A stretch of 64,000 bases of DNA, from NCBI RefSeq assembly GCF_001438695.1, contig NZ_JQBH01000001.1, positions 152,030 to 216,029 on the forward strand. Reading direction: 5' to 3'. Below the pieces are notes generated by a model, which was not told where the DNA came from, did no database searches, and saw only the letters and a list, made by a program, of their open reading frames with translations. Every line of letters begins with the position of its first letter. Position 1 is the first letter of the stretch. Origin of the DNA: Fructobacillus fructosus KCTC 3544. GTDB lineage: Bacteria; Bacillota; Bacilli; Lactobacillales; Lactobacillaceae. Of this stretch, positions 45,305 to 54,929 are shown in pieces. The position numbers and the translations under genes are program-made.

Positions 45305-45658
45305 CTACCTCCTAATTTGAATACTTCCTTGATCAACAAAAATCAAGTTTGCAAGGGTGAGCAAAAGTGCCACCAGAAAAGCCCACCAAAAACTTTCAAA
45401 ACCGAAACCTGGAATTAGCCAAGCAGTTAATTCCAACATGGCAGCATTAATAATTAGGGAAAAGGCTCCCAAACTAATAATGACCAGTGGTAGTGACAGT
45501 AAGATGAGTAATGGTTTGAGCAAGCGATTTAAAAACGCCAATACAACGGCAGCCAGCGCGGCCACGGTCATATTTGCTAAAATAAAGCCCGATGGAAATA
45601 ATAACGCACAGGCGAGGAAGACAGCCATGTTCACGGCTGCCTGCATAATCAAACGCAT
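45305..45658 (-). CDS. YvlD-like (PF04020-type) four-helix membrane protein
   Basis: 117 aa with four hydrophobic helices; LNRLLKPLLILLSLPL and the following helix match the small membrane family often labelled phage holin family 4 or YvlD. Function unknown; not a phage gene here. Start 45658 after AAGGGAGTGCCT; the longer reading to 45730 crosses the promoter. First gene of the hprK-gpsA operon. Confidence 0.75.
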   Translation of the reverse strand: MRLIMQAAVNMAVFLACALLFPSGFILANMTVAALAAVVLAFLNRLLKPLLILLSLPLVIISLGAFSLIINAAMLELTAWLIPGFGFESFWWAFLVALLLTLANLIFVDQGSIQIRR

Positions 45659-45688
45659 AGGCACTCCCTTAATCCTTTTTCTCCCTCC

Positions 45689-45697
45689 ATTATAGCA
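45689..45697 (-). promoter_or_regulatory. Promoter of the YvlD-hprK-gpsA operon
   Basis: Extended -10 TGC-TATAAT with TTTATG as a poor -35 17 bases upstream. Confidence 0.6.
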
Positions 45698-45728
45698 AAA
45701 TCTCCTTATACCATAAATTAAATGCAAC

Positions 45729-45756
45729 AAAAAAGGCGCTATTTCGCGCCTCTTTT
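45729..45756 (-). terminator. Intrinsic terminator after phoU
   Basis: AGGCGC GAAATA GCGCCT hairpin followed by TTTTT on the minus strand; ends the pst operon. Confidence 0.85.
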
Positions 45757-45761
45757 ACTGT

Positions 45762-46436
45762 TTAAATAAAGTAATTGTAACCGGGATTTAATTCAATAAT
45801 CTTTCCCGTTCGCTTGTAGACGATCCATTCAGCAATATCCGTTGTGTAGTCTCCGATTCGCTTAATATATCCGGCAATCACAAGGTAATCAGCAGCTGAA
45901 TCAACCAATTCAGGATCTTCCTTCATGCCTTTTACCGCTTCTGTCCGAATCTGGGCAGCCGCGTTGGAAAGCTGGTGATTTTTGGCTGCGATTGCTTCTG
46001 AACCAAGGGCATCGTTCTTCACATAATAAGACATGACTTCGGATACCATAGTTGCGACTAATTCGCCCATCTCACCCAATTGTTTCTCAATGGACAAAAT
46101 ATGCTTCGTTCCCTTCACACGAATGGTTGAAGTGGCAATATTTCGTGCTTGATCACCCATTCGTTCGAGGACAGAAACCGCTTTTAAAATCGTAACAATT
46201 TCACGCAAGTCAGTTGTTACCGGTTGATAAAGCGCAATCATTTCAAAGGTCTTCTTTTCCAAAGCCGCTTCACGTTCATTGATTTTATAGTCATTATCAA
46301 TGATTCCTCGAGCACCGTCACGGTCATGTTTAATAAAAGACTGTACGGCTGCCTTGATGGTCTTGGCCACCAATTCACCCATTTCAGTAAAAGATGAGTC
46401 CAAATCAGCTAATTCATCATCAAATAGTCGACGCAT
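45762..46436 (-). CDS. phoU: Phosphate transport regulator PhoU
   Basis: 224 aa all-helical protein with two three-helix PhoU repeats (metal-type motifs DYKINERE and DYTTDIAEW). Modulates the Pst transporter and phosphate signalling. Last gene of pstS-C-A-B1-B2-phoU; no PhoR/PhoP pair is in the window. Confidence 0.93.
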   Translation of the reverse strand: MRRLFDDELADLDSSFTEMGELVAKTIKAAVQSFIKHDRDGARGIIDNDYKINEREAALEKKTFEMIALYQPVTTDLREIVTILKAVSVLERMGDQARNIATSTIRVKGTKHILSIEKQLGEMGELVATMVSEVMSYYVKNDALGSEAIAAKNHQLSNAAAQIRTEAVKGMKEDPELVDSAADYLVIAGYIKRIGDYTTDIAEWIVYKRTGKIIELNPGYNYFI

Positions 46437-46482
46437 CGCATTTTCCTTTCAAAATTAACAGCCCAATGGCTATGTTCGATTT

Positions 46483-47250
46483 TTATCCGAATCGACCAGA
46501 AATATAATCGGCCGTTTCCTGCTTTTCTGGATCGATAAAAATTTTACGCGTATCCCCTACTTCAACCAAATTACCGTTCATGAAGAAGGCCGTTCGATCA
46601 GAAATTCGTGATGCCTGCGACAAGGAGTGCGTCACGATAATCATGGCATACTGATCGCGTAATTCCAGAAGAGTATCTTCAATATTATGAGCTGACACTG
46701 GATCCAAGGCAGAAGTTGGTTCATCAAGCAACAACAAGTCTGGCTGTGTAGCTAAAACACGGGCAATGGACACACGCTGTTGCTGACCGCCAGATAGTCC
46801 GAGAGCCGATTTATTCAAGTTATCCTTAACTTCTTCCCAAATGGAAGCAGCCTTTAAGGATTCCTCGACCGCACGGTCTAGCGTTTCCTTATCCTTCACA
46901 CCAGCCAAACGCAGCCCAAAAGCAACATTATCATAGATCGAAAATGGGAAAGGGTTTGGTTGCTGAAAGACCATTCCAATTTTTTTACGTAAATCAACCG
47001 TATCCGTTGTTGGTGCATAGATATCTTGCCCTTTGAAGTTAAACGATCCGGTAACGGTCACGTTATCTTCCAAATCGTGCATCCGGTTTAACGCACGTAG
47101 ATAGGTCGACTTTCCAGATCCTGACGGACCAATTAAAGCCGTAATTCCCTTCTCAGGAAAGTTCAAATCAATCCCATGCAAAGCCTCTTTGTTGCCATAC
47201 CAGAGCTTAACGTTACTAGTTTCTAAGATTGTTTCATTCTCTTTTGTCAT
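46483..47250 (-). CDS. pstB: Phosphate ABC transporter ATP-binding protein (second copy)
   Basis: 255 aa: GPSGSGKST Walker [14 protein letters not shown] signature, [12 protein letters not shown]alker B. Cytoplasmic ATPase of the Pst importer. It overlaps the other pstB by 4 bases; two tandem pstB genes are usual in lactobacilli. Confidence 0.94.
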   Translation of the reverse strand: MTKENETILETSNVKLWYGNKEALHGIDLNFPEKGITALIGPSGSGKSTYLRALNRMHDLEDNVTVTGSFNFKGQDIYAPTTDTVDLRKKIGMVFQQPNPFPFSIYDNVAFGLRLAGVKDKETLDRAVEESLKAASIWEEVKDNLNKSALGLSGGQQQRVSIARVLATQPDLLLLDEPTSALDPVSAHNIEDTLLELRDQYAMIIVTHSLSQASRISDRTAFFMNGNLVEVGDTRKIFIDPEKQETADYISGRFG

Positions 47251-48089
47251 CCAAAATTACCTGAAATATAATCGTCGGTCAACTTGACCTTAGGGCGCGT
47301 GAAGATTTTACGTGTCAAATCGTATTCAATGACTTTCCCTTGGTGGAAGAAAGCCGTATAGTCCGAAATTCGAGCAGCCTGCTGCATGTTGTGCGTCACA
47401 ATAATAATGGTGTAGTACTTCTTTAATTCCAATAACGTGTCTTCAAACTTAGCAGACGAAATCGGATCCAAGGCAGAAGAGGGCTCGTCAAGAAGTAAAA
47501 TGTCGGGCTTTAAGGCAAGTGCGCGCGCGATAACCAGTCGTTGAGCCTGTCCCCCAGAAAGAGCAAGAGCGGACTTATTCAATTCATCCTTCACTTGATC
47601 CCAAAGAGCTGCTTGTTTCAAAGTCGTTTCCACAATTTCATCCAACTGCTCTTTGGTGTACTTACCCCGACGAGTCAGTGGAAAAGTAATGTTATCGTAA
47701 ATCGATTTAGCAAATGGATTAGGCCGTTGAAAAACCATTCCAATGTGACGACGCATTTCATAAACATCGATGTCTTTGGAATTAATATCCAACCCACGAT
47801 ACATAATTTTACCAGTCACGTTGGCCACATCATCATTCATTCGATTCAAGGAACGGAGAAACGTTGATTTCCCAGATCCAGACGCACCAATTAACGAGGT
47901 AATTTTATACCTCTCAAAGGACAGATCACCTTCCGACAGTGCCAACTTATCCCCGTATCGAACCTGCAAATTTTCAGTCGATAAAGCAATTTCATGTCGG
48001 TCCCCATCCATTTGGTAGACAAACCGTTCCGGACGACTGTCCGAAATAAACTCGGAAACTGGTTTCAATTCTTGACTTCTTTTTGTCAT
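47247..48089 (-). CDS. pstB: Phosphate ABC transporter ATP-binding protein (first copy)
   Basis: 280 aa, longer at the N-terminus than the second copy (about 25 extra residues). Walker [37 protein letters not shown]. About half-identical by eye to its neighbour; the two may form a heterodimer or be used under different conditions. Confidence 0.94.
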   Translation of the reverse strand: MTKRSQELKPVSEFISDSRPERFVYQMDGDRHEIALSTENLQVRYGDKLALSEGDLSFERYKITSLIGASGSGKSTFLRSLNRMNDDVANVTGKIMYRGLDINSKDIDVYEMRRHIGMVFQRPNPFAKSIYDNITFPLTRRGKYTKEQLDEIVETTLKQAALWDQVKDELNKSALALSGGQAQRLVIARALALKPDILLLDEPSSALDPISSAKFEDTLLELKKYYTIIIVTHNMQQAARISDYTAFFHQGKVIEYDLTRKIFTRPKVKLTDDYISGNFG

Positions 48090-48096
48090 GCTAACC

Positions 48097-48981
48097 TCAC
48101 GAATTCGTTAACTTCTTATACAACAAGTTGCCTAGACGCCTTGCAGAGAAGTTGAACAAAAGAACCACAATGATTAAGACAGCCGAGGCCCCCGCCGATA
48201 CAGCAGAAAGGTCGGGCATAATTCCCTCGGAATTAATCTTCCAAATATGAACCGCCAAAGTTTCAGCTGGCCGGAATGGCGACAGTGGCGACGCTAAGTT
48301 AAAGGGATTCCAATCAGTGAAATCAAGTGTCGGAGCCGATTGCCCTGCCGTGTAAATCAAAGCTGCGGCTTCACCAAAGACACGACCTGCTGAAATGACG
48401 ACCCCAGTAACAATTGATGGAACTGAGGCAGGTAAAATGACATGAATCACGGTCTCAAATCGTGACAAACCAAGTGCAGCACCTGCTTCACGCTGAAGGT
48501 TAGGAATCTGACTCAAGGATGTTTCAATCGAGCGAGTTAAAATCGGCAAATTGAAGATTGTCAGAGCAATGGCTCCTGACAAAATCGAAAAACCTAAATG
48601 AAACTTCACGACGAAAATCAAAAAACCAAATAGTCCGACCACAACAGAAGGCAACGACGACATTACTTCGATCGCTGTCCGAACAATCGTAATAAAAAGA
48701 CTAGGTTTCGCATATTCATTCAAATAAATGGCAGCACCCAGTGCAATTGGAAATGAAATCAACAGGGCCAAAATTAACAAGTAAAAGGAGTTAAAGAGTT
48801 GGATGCCAATTCCACCACCAGCCTCAAAGGAACGAGCAGCAGCGGTCAAGAAGTGCCAAGAAAGATGCGGAAGTCCCCGGACCAAAATAAAGGCCAGCAT
48901 GGCAATCAAAACGAAGGCCACCGAAGCGGCAATTCCATAGATGACGCCCGTTGCGATTTTATCTGCAGTCTTTGCTTTCAT
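48097..48981 (-). CDS. pstA: Phosphate ABC transporter permease PstA
   Basis: 294 aa, six hydrophobic helices, with the cytoplasmic EAA-like loop (GAALGLSRFETVIHVILPAS). Forms the membrane channel with PstC, whose stop overlaps this start. Confidence 0.94.
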   Translation of the reverse strand: MKAKTADKIATGVIYGIAASVAFVLIAMLAFILVRGLPHLSWHFLTAAARSFEAGGGIGIQLFNSFYLLILALLISFPIALGAAIYLNEYAKPSLFITIVRTAIEVMSSLPSVVVGLFGFLIFVVKFHLGFSILSGAIALTIFNLPILTRSIETSLSQIPNLQREAGAALGLSRFETVIHVILPASVPSIVTGVVISAGRVFGEAAALIYTAGQSAPTLDFTDWNPFNLASPLSPFRPAETLAVHIWKINSEGIMPDLSAVSAGASAVLIIVVLLFNFSARRLGNLLYKKLTNS

Positions 48982-49904
48982 TATTTCAGCTCTCCTTTAC
49001 GACCAATCAGGCGAATCACAATGTTAAAGATGAGCGACATCAGTAATAGAATCATGGCAAGTGACCAGAGGACGTTGTTTTGGAGTGAGCCCATCACCGT
49101 GTTACCAATCCCCATCGTCAACACCGACGTCAAAGTCGCTGCCGGTGAGACTAAGGAATCCGGCATCGTTGCGGAGTTTCCAATCACCATTTGAACCGCA
49201 AGCGCCTCACCAAAGGCACGGGCCATTCCAAAGACGATGGCCGTCAAAATCCCCGGTGTTGCCGCTCGCAAAATCACCTTATAAATCATCTGCCAACGGG
49301 TAGCCCCAATCGCCAAAGCAGATTCGCGATAGTGTCGTGGAACACCCTTTAGTGTGTCGACTGTCATCGACGTGATCGTTGGCAAAATCATAACAAACAA
49401 AACGATTGTACCGGAAAGAATTCCGAGACCCGTACCGCCAAATATTGAACGGATGGCAGGTACAACAACCGTTAAGCCAATGACACCATAAACCACGGAT
49501 GGAATACCAACCAATAATTCAATTACCGGCTGCATGATTTTAGCACCACGTTTCTTGGCAATTTCAGTCATAAAGACGGCAGTCCCAATGGCAAAAGGTG
49601 TTGCAATGATGGCTGCTAGAAAAGTCACTGCAAGTGACCCCAAAATCAATGGCAGTGCGCCAACTCCCGGCATCCCAGTCTTCTTATCCACAACACTTGG
49701 GTTCCAGTTCGTACCGAAAAGAAAGTCACTCACCGAAATTTTATTGGTTGTAAAGGTAGCTAATCCACGCGTCAAAACGAAACCAAAAATCAACACAACA
49801 ATCGCCGCGATGAGTACCAAAGCAGAAACTGAGATGAACTTTCCGAAACGATCTTGTTTCGTTGATAACGACGTTTTTTTAATTTTTTCAGTAATTAAAT
49901 CCAT
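48981..49904 (-). CDS. pstC: Phosphate ABC transporter permease PstC
   Basis: 307 aa, six helices; GIPSVVYGVIGL and the ATPase-contact loop ALAIGATRWQMIYKVILRAA are PstC landmarks. 16 bases after pstS. Confidence 0.94.
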   Translation of the reverse strand: MDLITEKIKKTSLSTKQDRFGKFISVSALVLIAAIVVLIFGFVLTRGLATFTTNKISVSDFLFGTNWNPSVVDKKTGMPGVGALPLILGSLAVTFLAAIIATPFAIGTAVFMTEIAKKRGAKIMQPVIELLVGIPSVVYGVIGLTVVVPAIRSIFGGTGLGILSGTIVLFVMILPTITSMTVDTLKGVPRHYRESALAIGATRWQMIYKVILRAATPGILTAIVFGMARAFGEALAVQMVIGNSATMPDSLVSPAATLTSVLTMGIGNTVMGSLQNNVLWSLAMILLLMSLIFNIVIRLIGRKGELK

Positions 49905-49920
49905 TGTTCAAGCAATCCCC

Positions 49921-50802
49921 TTATTTGTGGGTAACATGGCCGTTAATATCACGGTCAATTTGCATTTTATTCATTGCAATATAACCGAGTTTTTCAACAT
50001 ACTTCTTTTGGAAAGCCGTTGACTGCATGTACTCCAAGAAGGATTTTGTATCAGCAGTTGGCTGTCCCTTTGTATAAATGTGTTCATAAGACCAAATTGG
50101 GTAAGAACCATTTTCAACGTTTTCATCAGTCGGCATGATACCGTTAACTTTAACCGACGTAACATCTGATGATTTGTAGGCAAAGGCGACGTAAGAAATG
50201 GCACCTGGCGTGTTCTTGACAATTGACTTCACCATTCCAGATGAGTCTTGTTCCTGGGCTTCTTTCGAAGTAGCGCCATTCATTGCCCATTTTTCAAAGG
50301 CAGCTCGTGTTCCAGAACCTGCGGCACGGTTGACCAAAACAATCTTTTGATCATTACCACCGACATCCTTCCAGTTTGTAATTTTACCGGTGAAAATGGC
50401 GGTGAGTTGTTCCAATGTCAAATTATCGACACCAACTTCTTGATTAACAATTGGCATAATCCCAACAACGGCAACCCGGTGGTCCACAAGATTCTTTGAA
50501 TTAATGCCCTTTTTTTCCTGAGCATACAAATCAGAGTTTCCAAGTGAAACGGCTCCCTGTGCAATCTGTGAAAGGCCCGTTCCAGAACCACCGCCTTGCA
50601 CCGTAACCGATGTTCCAGGATGGCTCTTCTGATAATCTTCTCCAGCAGCCTCAACTAATGGTTGCAAGGCTGTAGATCCGACAGCAGTAATTGGTGCATT
50701 ATTCCCATTTTTATCTCGTGTTTGATAAGCAAAGACGAGCAATCCAGCAATAACAAGAACGACAAGAGACGCTATAATGCCTCCGCGATGCGATCTTTGC
50801 AT
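49921..50802 (-). CDS. pstS: Phosphate-binding protein PstS, membrane-anchored without lipobox
   Basis: 293 aa type-II periplasmic-binding fold: AVGSTALQPL, GGGSGTGLSQ and NRAAGSGTRAAFEKW bind phosphate. The N-terminus is one hydrophobic helix (about 9-26) and has no cysteine anywhere in the protein, so it cannot be a lipoprotein as PstS usually is in Gram-positives; it is probably held by the uncleaved helix or released. First gene of the pst operon with GGGGGAAAAACGCAC before the ATG. Confidence 0.93.
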   Translation of the reverse strand: MQRSHRGGIIASLVVLVIAGLLVFAYQTRDKNGNNAPITAVGSTALQPLVEAAGEDYQKSHPGTSVTVQGGGSGTGLSQIAQGAVSLGNSDLYAQEKKGINSKNLVDHRVAVVGIMPIVNQEVGVDNLTLEQLTAIFTGKITNWKDVGGNDQKIVLVNRAAGSGTRAAFEKWAMNGATSKEAQEQDSSGMVKSIVKNTPGAISYVAFAYKSSDVTSVKVNGIMPTDENVENGSYPIWSYEHIYTKGQPTADTKSFLEYMQSTAFQKKYVEKLGYIAMNKMQIDRDINGHVTHK

Positions 50803-50883
50803 GTGCGTTTTTCCCCCACTGTGTGCAAAAGATTAATTAACAACAGAAAAAATGTTCCGGTACAAGAATGAAAACATTGCTTT

Positions 50884-50926
50884 TTCAACAAGCGTTCAAC
50901 GAGTAAGGAACAAAGACATTATAACA
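50884..50926 (-). promoter_or_regulatory. pst operon promoter and direct repeats
   Basis: Extended -10 TGT-TATAAT at 50918-50926. Two GTTGAA copies on the minus strand (50895-50900 and 50884-50889) repeat with an 11-base period, the spacing of PhoP boxes in other Firmicutes. They lie downstream of this -10 but upstream of a possible second promoter (TTGTAC...GTTAAT, about 50835-50865). Confidence 0.4.
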
Positions 50927-50952
50927 AAAAAAAGCGTTGAACAACGCTTTTT
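50925..50952 (-). terminator. Intrinsic terminator after recA
   Basis: AAAAAGCGTTG TT CAACGCTTTTT palindrome with eight T on the minus strand. Confidence 0.85.
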
Positions 50953-50982
50953 AAAAGTAACTTAATCTGTCACTGTATCTTA

Positions 50983-52095
50983 TTAAATAATTGGTTCGTC
51001 AGTTAAATCATCACTTTCAGCAGGTTTTGTCACTTGATCAGTTTCATCAGGTCCTTCTTCAGTTGCCACTTCATCACCAATGCCATAGGCATTCCGGACC
51101 TGACGATAGAGGTCTTCACGAAGTTCTGCATGTTCTGGATCATCAAGATATTCTTTTGCTTTTTCTCGACCCTGACCAATGCGCTCACCTTGATAAGCAT
51201 ACCATGATCCCGCTTTATCGATAATATCTTGGTCGACTGCAAGGTCCAGGATTTCCCCAGTCTGTGAAATTCCCTTTCCATACATGATGTCAACCTCAGC
51301 AACCTTAAATGGTGGGGCCACCTTGTTCTTGACAACCTTAACCTTCGTTAAGTTACCCATCACATCCGAACCATCTTTGATTTGCGTTGATCGGCGGACT
51401 TCCAAACGAACAGTTGAATAAAACTTCAAAGCACGACCACCTGGTGTTGTTTCGGGGTTTCCAAACATCACTCCAACTTTTTCACGAATCTGGTTAATGA
51501 AAATCGCAATCGTTCCCGTTCGGTTTAAGGTTCCCGCTAACTTTCGAAGCGCTTGGGACATTAAACGAGCCTGCAAACCAACGTGGGCGTCTCCCATTTC
51601 CCCCTCGATTTCGACACGTGGAACCAAGGCGGCAACAGAATCGACCACGACCATGTCAACAGCACCAGATTGAACCAAGGCATCGGCAATTTCCAATCCT
51701 TGCTCACCTGTATCTGGTTGTGACAAAAGCAATTCGTCCTTCTTAACACCTAGTGCCTCGGCATACTTAACATCCAACGCGTTTTCAGCATCTATATAGG
51801 CCGCAGTGCCGCCAGCCTTTTGAATTTCAGCGACTGCGTGCAAGGCAATGGTCGTTTTTCCAGATGATTCTGGTCCATAAACTTCCACAATTCGGCCCTT
51901 TGGATACCCACCAACGCCTAAGGCAATGTCTAATTTAACAGAACCAGATGGTGATGTCGCAATCTGTGTGGTCTGGTTATCAGCAAGGGTCATAATTGAT
52001 CCTTTACCAAAATTCTTTTCAATTTTTTTGAGCGCTTCATTTAAGGCAGCCTGACGGCCATCCTTCTTTTTTTCACTCGTCTTCTTTGCAACCAT
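50983..52095 (-). CDS. recA: Recombinase RecA
   Basis: 370 aa strand-exchange ATPase and SOS co-protease. Walker A GPESSGKT (74-81), the ALRKLAG and [22 protein letters not shown] loop L2 region, acidic C-terminal tail. AAGGAGTTTTCAA lies before the ATG. A perfect LexA-type box is upstream. cinA, often between pgsA and recA, is absent. Confidence 0.97.
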   Translation of the reverse strand: MVAKKTSEKKKDGRQAALNEALKKIEKNFGKGSIMTLADNQTTQIATSPSGSVKLDIALGVGGYPKGRIVEVYGPESSGKTTIALHAVAEIQKAGGTAAYIDAENALDVKYAEALGVKKDELLLSQPDTGEQGLEIADALVQSGAVDMVVVDSVAALVPRVEIEGEMGDAHVGLQARLMSQALRKLAGTLNRTGTIAIFINQIREKVGVMFGNPETTPGGRALKFYSTVRLEVRRSTQIKDGSDVMGNLTKVKVVKNKVAPPFKVAEVDIMYGKGISQTGEILDLAVDQDIIDKAGSWYAYQGERIGQGREKAKEYLDDPEHAELREDLYRQVRNAYGIGDEVATEEGPDETDQVTKPAESDDLTDEPII

Positions 52096-52159
52096 TTGAA
52101 AACTCCTTATTGTCTATCCACTAGTTTACGGATTTACGATTGAAAAAGCAAGTGTTTTT

Positions 52160-52173
52160 CGAACATTTGTTCG
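52160..52173. promoter_or_regulatory. LexA/DinR-type SOS box upstream of recA
   Basis: CGAAC-ATTT-GTTCG matches the Bacillus-type SOS consensus CGAAC-N4-GTTCG exactly. It lies just downstream of the recA -10 box, so repressor would block transcription. Confidence 0.85.
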
Positions 52174-52192
52174 CATCATTTCCCCTTCAATT

Positions 52193-52198
52193 ATTATA
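52193..52198 (-). promoter_or_regulatory. recA -10 box
   Basis: TATAAT about 100 bases before the recA start; the -35 region lies in the pgsA terminator T run and is weak. Confidence 0.5.
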
Positions 52199-52201
52199 AC
52201 G

Positions 52202-52222
52202 AAAAAAGCGCCTAAAGCGCTT
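52202..52222 (-). terminator. Intrinsic terminator after pgsA
   Basis: AAGCGC TTTA GGCGCTT hairpin followed by TTTTT; begins at the pgsA stop codon. Confidence 0.85.
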
Positions 52223-52796
52223 ATAATCCGTCAGCAAAAACGGAACGGTTTTGCCAAAAATAATCAATGCCGGAATAAATCGTAAAGAAAACGGCAATGT
52301 AGAGAAGACCTTCACCAAACGGTAAACCGACCAACGAGAACGGCCAATCCTTCAAATAGAGGAAGAAAATAGCAAACATCTGGGAGAAAGTCTTAATTTT
52401 GCCTGGCCAAGCTGCTGCAAGTACGGTGCCATTGTTTTCAACGACTAACGTACGTAATCCCGTTACTGCCAGCTCGCGAATCACAATCACCGTTGTAACC
52501 CATGCTGGAACATCGCCAAAAGCCGTTAAGTAAATCAAGGCGGTCATCACAAGCAACTTGTCAGCCAGTGGATCGAAAAACTTTCCAAAATTAGTCACGA
52601 GATGACGCCGACGAGCAATTTGTCCATCTAAAAAGTCAGTTAAGCAAGCGACAGCAAAGACAATCGCTGCCATTACCCAGTTCAGGCTTGGATTACCGAA
52701 CAAAACCGTCGCATCTTGTCCTGGCCATGAAAGGAGCAGAACAAAAACTGGAATTAAAATAATCCGAAACACTGTTAATTTATTAGGTAAATTCAC
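52221..52796 (-). CDS. pgsA: CDP-diacylglycerol-glycerol-3-phosphate 3-phosphatidyltransferase
   Basis: Makes phosphatidylglycerol phosphate. 191 aa with four or so membrane helices and the CDP-alcohol motif spread over TDFLDGQIARRRHLVTNFGKFFDPLADK (D-x2-DG-x2-AR-x8-G-x3-D-x3-D). Follows the rodZ-like gene, as in the ymfFH-rodZ-pgsA-recA order of Firmicutes. Confidence 0.94.
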   Translation of the reverse strand: MNLPNKLTVFRIILIPVFVLLLSWPGQDATVLFGNPSLNWVMAAIVFAVACLTDFLDGQIARRRHLVTNFGKFFDPLADKLLVMTALIYLTAFGDVPAWVTTVIVIRELAVTGLRTLVVENNGTVLAAAWPGKIKTFSQMFAIFFLYLKDWPFSLVGLPFGEGLLYIAVFFTIYSGIDYFWQNRSVFADGL

Positions 52797-52807
52797 TTTT
52801 TAAACCC

Positions 52808-53656
52808 TCACTTACTAAAATTCAACATAACGGACCAAGTCGTTGCACCAGTTGGTAAGCTTGGTACATCCACATGATTATTATTCAAAGTTAACGAAAC
52901 ATGACTAACCTGACCAACCAAGACCGTCACGGTCGCCGTATTGGCAGGGAGATCAATCGTTTCTTCTGCATCCTTTGCCACTGTCTTGTTGAAAAGCACT
53001 TTACCCGTGCCGTCCGTCACTTTCAACGTGGTATCGCCATTTTGTCCCTTAGCCACTAACTTGTGATCCTGAGCTAATGAATTCGCAATGTTATAAGTAG
53101 TCTTTTTATTCGTTGTGTCAGTCTGGGGATTCTCCAGCTTTAATGAGTTAGCCGATGAAGAGGAAACAGATGACGACTGTGGTACCGAAGATGATGAAAC
53201 ATGTACCGTATCATCAGAAGAACTGTTATTACTTTGATTCATCCTCGTCATCGCAAACCAGATAACAGCCAGCACAACCAAAGCGAGGATGGCCATCCAA
53301 ATCTTTGGAATCCATCCACGAAAACGGTTCTTAGCCGTTTCACTTGTGCCCATTCCCGCGCGAACAACACCATCATCATCACGGTGAGCGTAGGACAAAT
53401 CTGACGAAACGTAAGGATCAAAAGCTACCTCATCAAATAAGTCGTCAGGATTTAAACCAACGGCTTTGGCAAACTTTTTTGCGAAAGCACGCGTATAGAA
53501 TGGACTAGGCAATTCATCCTCATTGTCCTCTTCAATTGCTTTTAAAAACTTAGGCTGAATCTTTGTCAGCTCTGCCAATTGTTCAAAGGTATATCCCTTT
53601 GCCAATCGAGCCTCTTTTAATTCTTGCCTTACTTCACTTGTTAAACTTTCAACCAT
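52808..53656 (-). CDS. rodZ: RodZ-like HTH membrane protein
   Basis: 282 aa: N-terminal helix-turn-helix (about 8-75, LKEARLAKGYTFEQLAELT) that binds MreB in RodZ, a basic juxtamembrane stretch, one transmembrane helix (about 118-138), a Ser-rich linker and a C-terminal beta domain (DUF4115-like, about 185-282). Links cell shape machinery (mreB in this window) to the envelope. The start overlaps the M16 gene end by 8 bases. Confidence 0.85.
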   Translation of the reverse strand: MVESLTSEVRQELKEARLAKGYTFEQLAELTKIQPKFLKAIEEDNEDELPSPFYTRAFAKKFAKAVGLNPDDLFDEVAFDPYVSSDLSYAHRDDDGVVRAGMGTSETAKNRFRGWIPKIWMAILALVVLAVIWFAMTRMNQSNNSSSDDTVHVSSSSVPQSSSVSSSSANSLKLENPQTDTTNKKTTYNIANSLAQDHKLVAKGQNGDTTLKVTDGTGKVLFNKTVAKDAEETIDLPANTATVTVLVGQVSHVSLTLNNNHVDVPSLPTGATTWSVMLNFSK

Positions 53657-54929
53657 TATCTTGCTTCTTTACAATAAATTGAGCCAACTGGCTCCGTTTA
53701 AAAGTGACCCTGGCATAGTCTGCCAAGTCCCTTTGTTCTAACTGATTCAACAGGTTCATTTTATCAAAGAGTGACAAACCGTACAAGGCTAAATCCTCGT
53801 CTAGGGCAAGGCTGGTTAGCTGATCTTGTTGCTGAATTTTCTCACCAATCAAACTTCGTTTCAATAATGAAAAATCCGTTAAGTCTTCGCTTATAATTTG
53901 CTCAACCAAATTCAACCTTGTCTGAATGACTTTTTCTTGCTCCTCGGCACGGGGACCCGATGAAAAAAACAAAACGTAGGCATAGCCGGGCATCATCGAA
54001 ACTTCAAAATCAAAGTCATCCCCCAAAACGCCCTCTTGATAACACGACTGATACCAATCCGTTTGTTCACCAAAAACAAGCTCCAAAACAAATTCGGCCA
54101 GTAGTTCTTGTTCAGCAAGACATCGATTGGGGCGCATTTCAAGTCCACCTAGCCAAGCAATTCTTTCTAAACTGACATTAAGCTTTTCTTCATCTTGACG
54201 AACCTGTACCGGTCGACCATTGGCAAAGTCAACACTTATTTTTCGTGCTTTTGTTAACACGCCTGCTTGCTGATTCGATTGAATCCACTGGCAAAGTTGG
54301 TCTTGATTCAAATCACCAACAACCGTCAACACCATGTTATCCGGTCGATAATAGTTATGATAAACGTCATAGAGAACTTCAGAAGATATTTTTTGGAGGC
54401 TAAAAGCATCACCAGCAATATCTTTTGCCAATTGGCTGTTCGGGTAAGCTGTTCTTAACATTCCCTGATAGAGTATCGAATCGGGATCGTCTTGATAGCT
54501 AGCAATTTCTTCTTCGATAATGCCCCGTTCCCGCTTCACAGATTCCTCAGAAAAAACGGGTGTCTGTACAAAATCCAGCAGCAACTCAATATTTTCACGA
54601 AGATTTTCATGAGTGGCAAGATAATAACAGGTCACTTGATTTGATGTAAAAGCATTCCCATCAGCGCCCAAGTCAGCCATTTTAATTAGGACATCGCCTT
54701 CGGGTTTATCAAACAGTTTATGCTCTAAGAAATGGGCAGTCCCCGCAGGTATGGTTTTCGTTTTGCCCTTGCGATCCTGATAAGTAGACGTCAGAGAACC
54801 AAATTTGACCGTGAGTGAAGCAACCGTCTGTTTGTAACCTGGTTTGTTGATTAGATTCACAGTCAGGCCGTTTTGCAGCGTCAAAAACACGACAGGGTCT
54901 TGTCCAGTTCTGAGCCAATTCTTTTTCAT
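53649..54929 (-). CDS. M16-family peptidase with intact zinc site (YmfH-like)
   Basis: 426 aa. HFLEH (66-70) gives the inverted zinc motif HxxEH, with the later acidic EEEIASYQDD supplying the third ligand, so this member should be catalytic. The second half is the inactive-type M16 domain. It overlaps both neighbours. YmfF/YmfH pairs are thought to work together; the peptide substrate is not known here. Confidence 0.88.
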   Translation of the reverse strand: MKKNWLRTGQDPVVFLTLQNGLTVNLINKPGYKQTVASLTVKFGSLTSTYQDRKGKTKTIPAGTAHFLEHKLFDKPEGDVLIKMADLGADGNAFTSNQVTCYYLATHENLRENIELLLDFVQTPVFSEESVKRERGIIEEEIASYQDDPDSILYQGMLRTAYPNSQLAKDIAGDAFSLQKISSEVLYDVYHNYYRPDNMVLTVVGDLNQDQLCQWIQSNQQAGVLTKARKISVDFANGRPVQVRQDEEKLNVSLERIAWLGGLEMRPNRCLAEQELLAEFVLELVFGEQTDWYQSCYQEGVLGDDFDFEVSMMPGYAYVLFFSSGPRAEEQEKVIQTRLNLVEQIISEDLTDFSLLKRSLIGEKIQQQDQLTSLALDEDLALYGLSLFDKMNLLNQLEQRDLADYARVTFKRSQLAQFIVKKQDNG

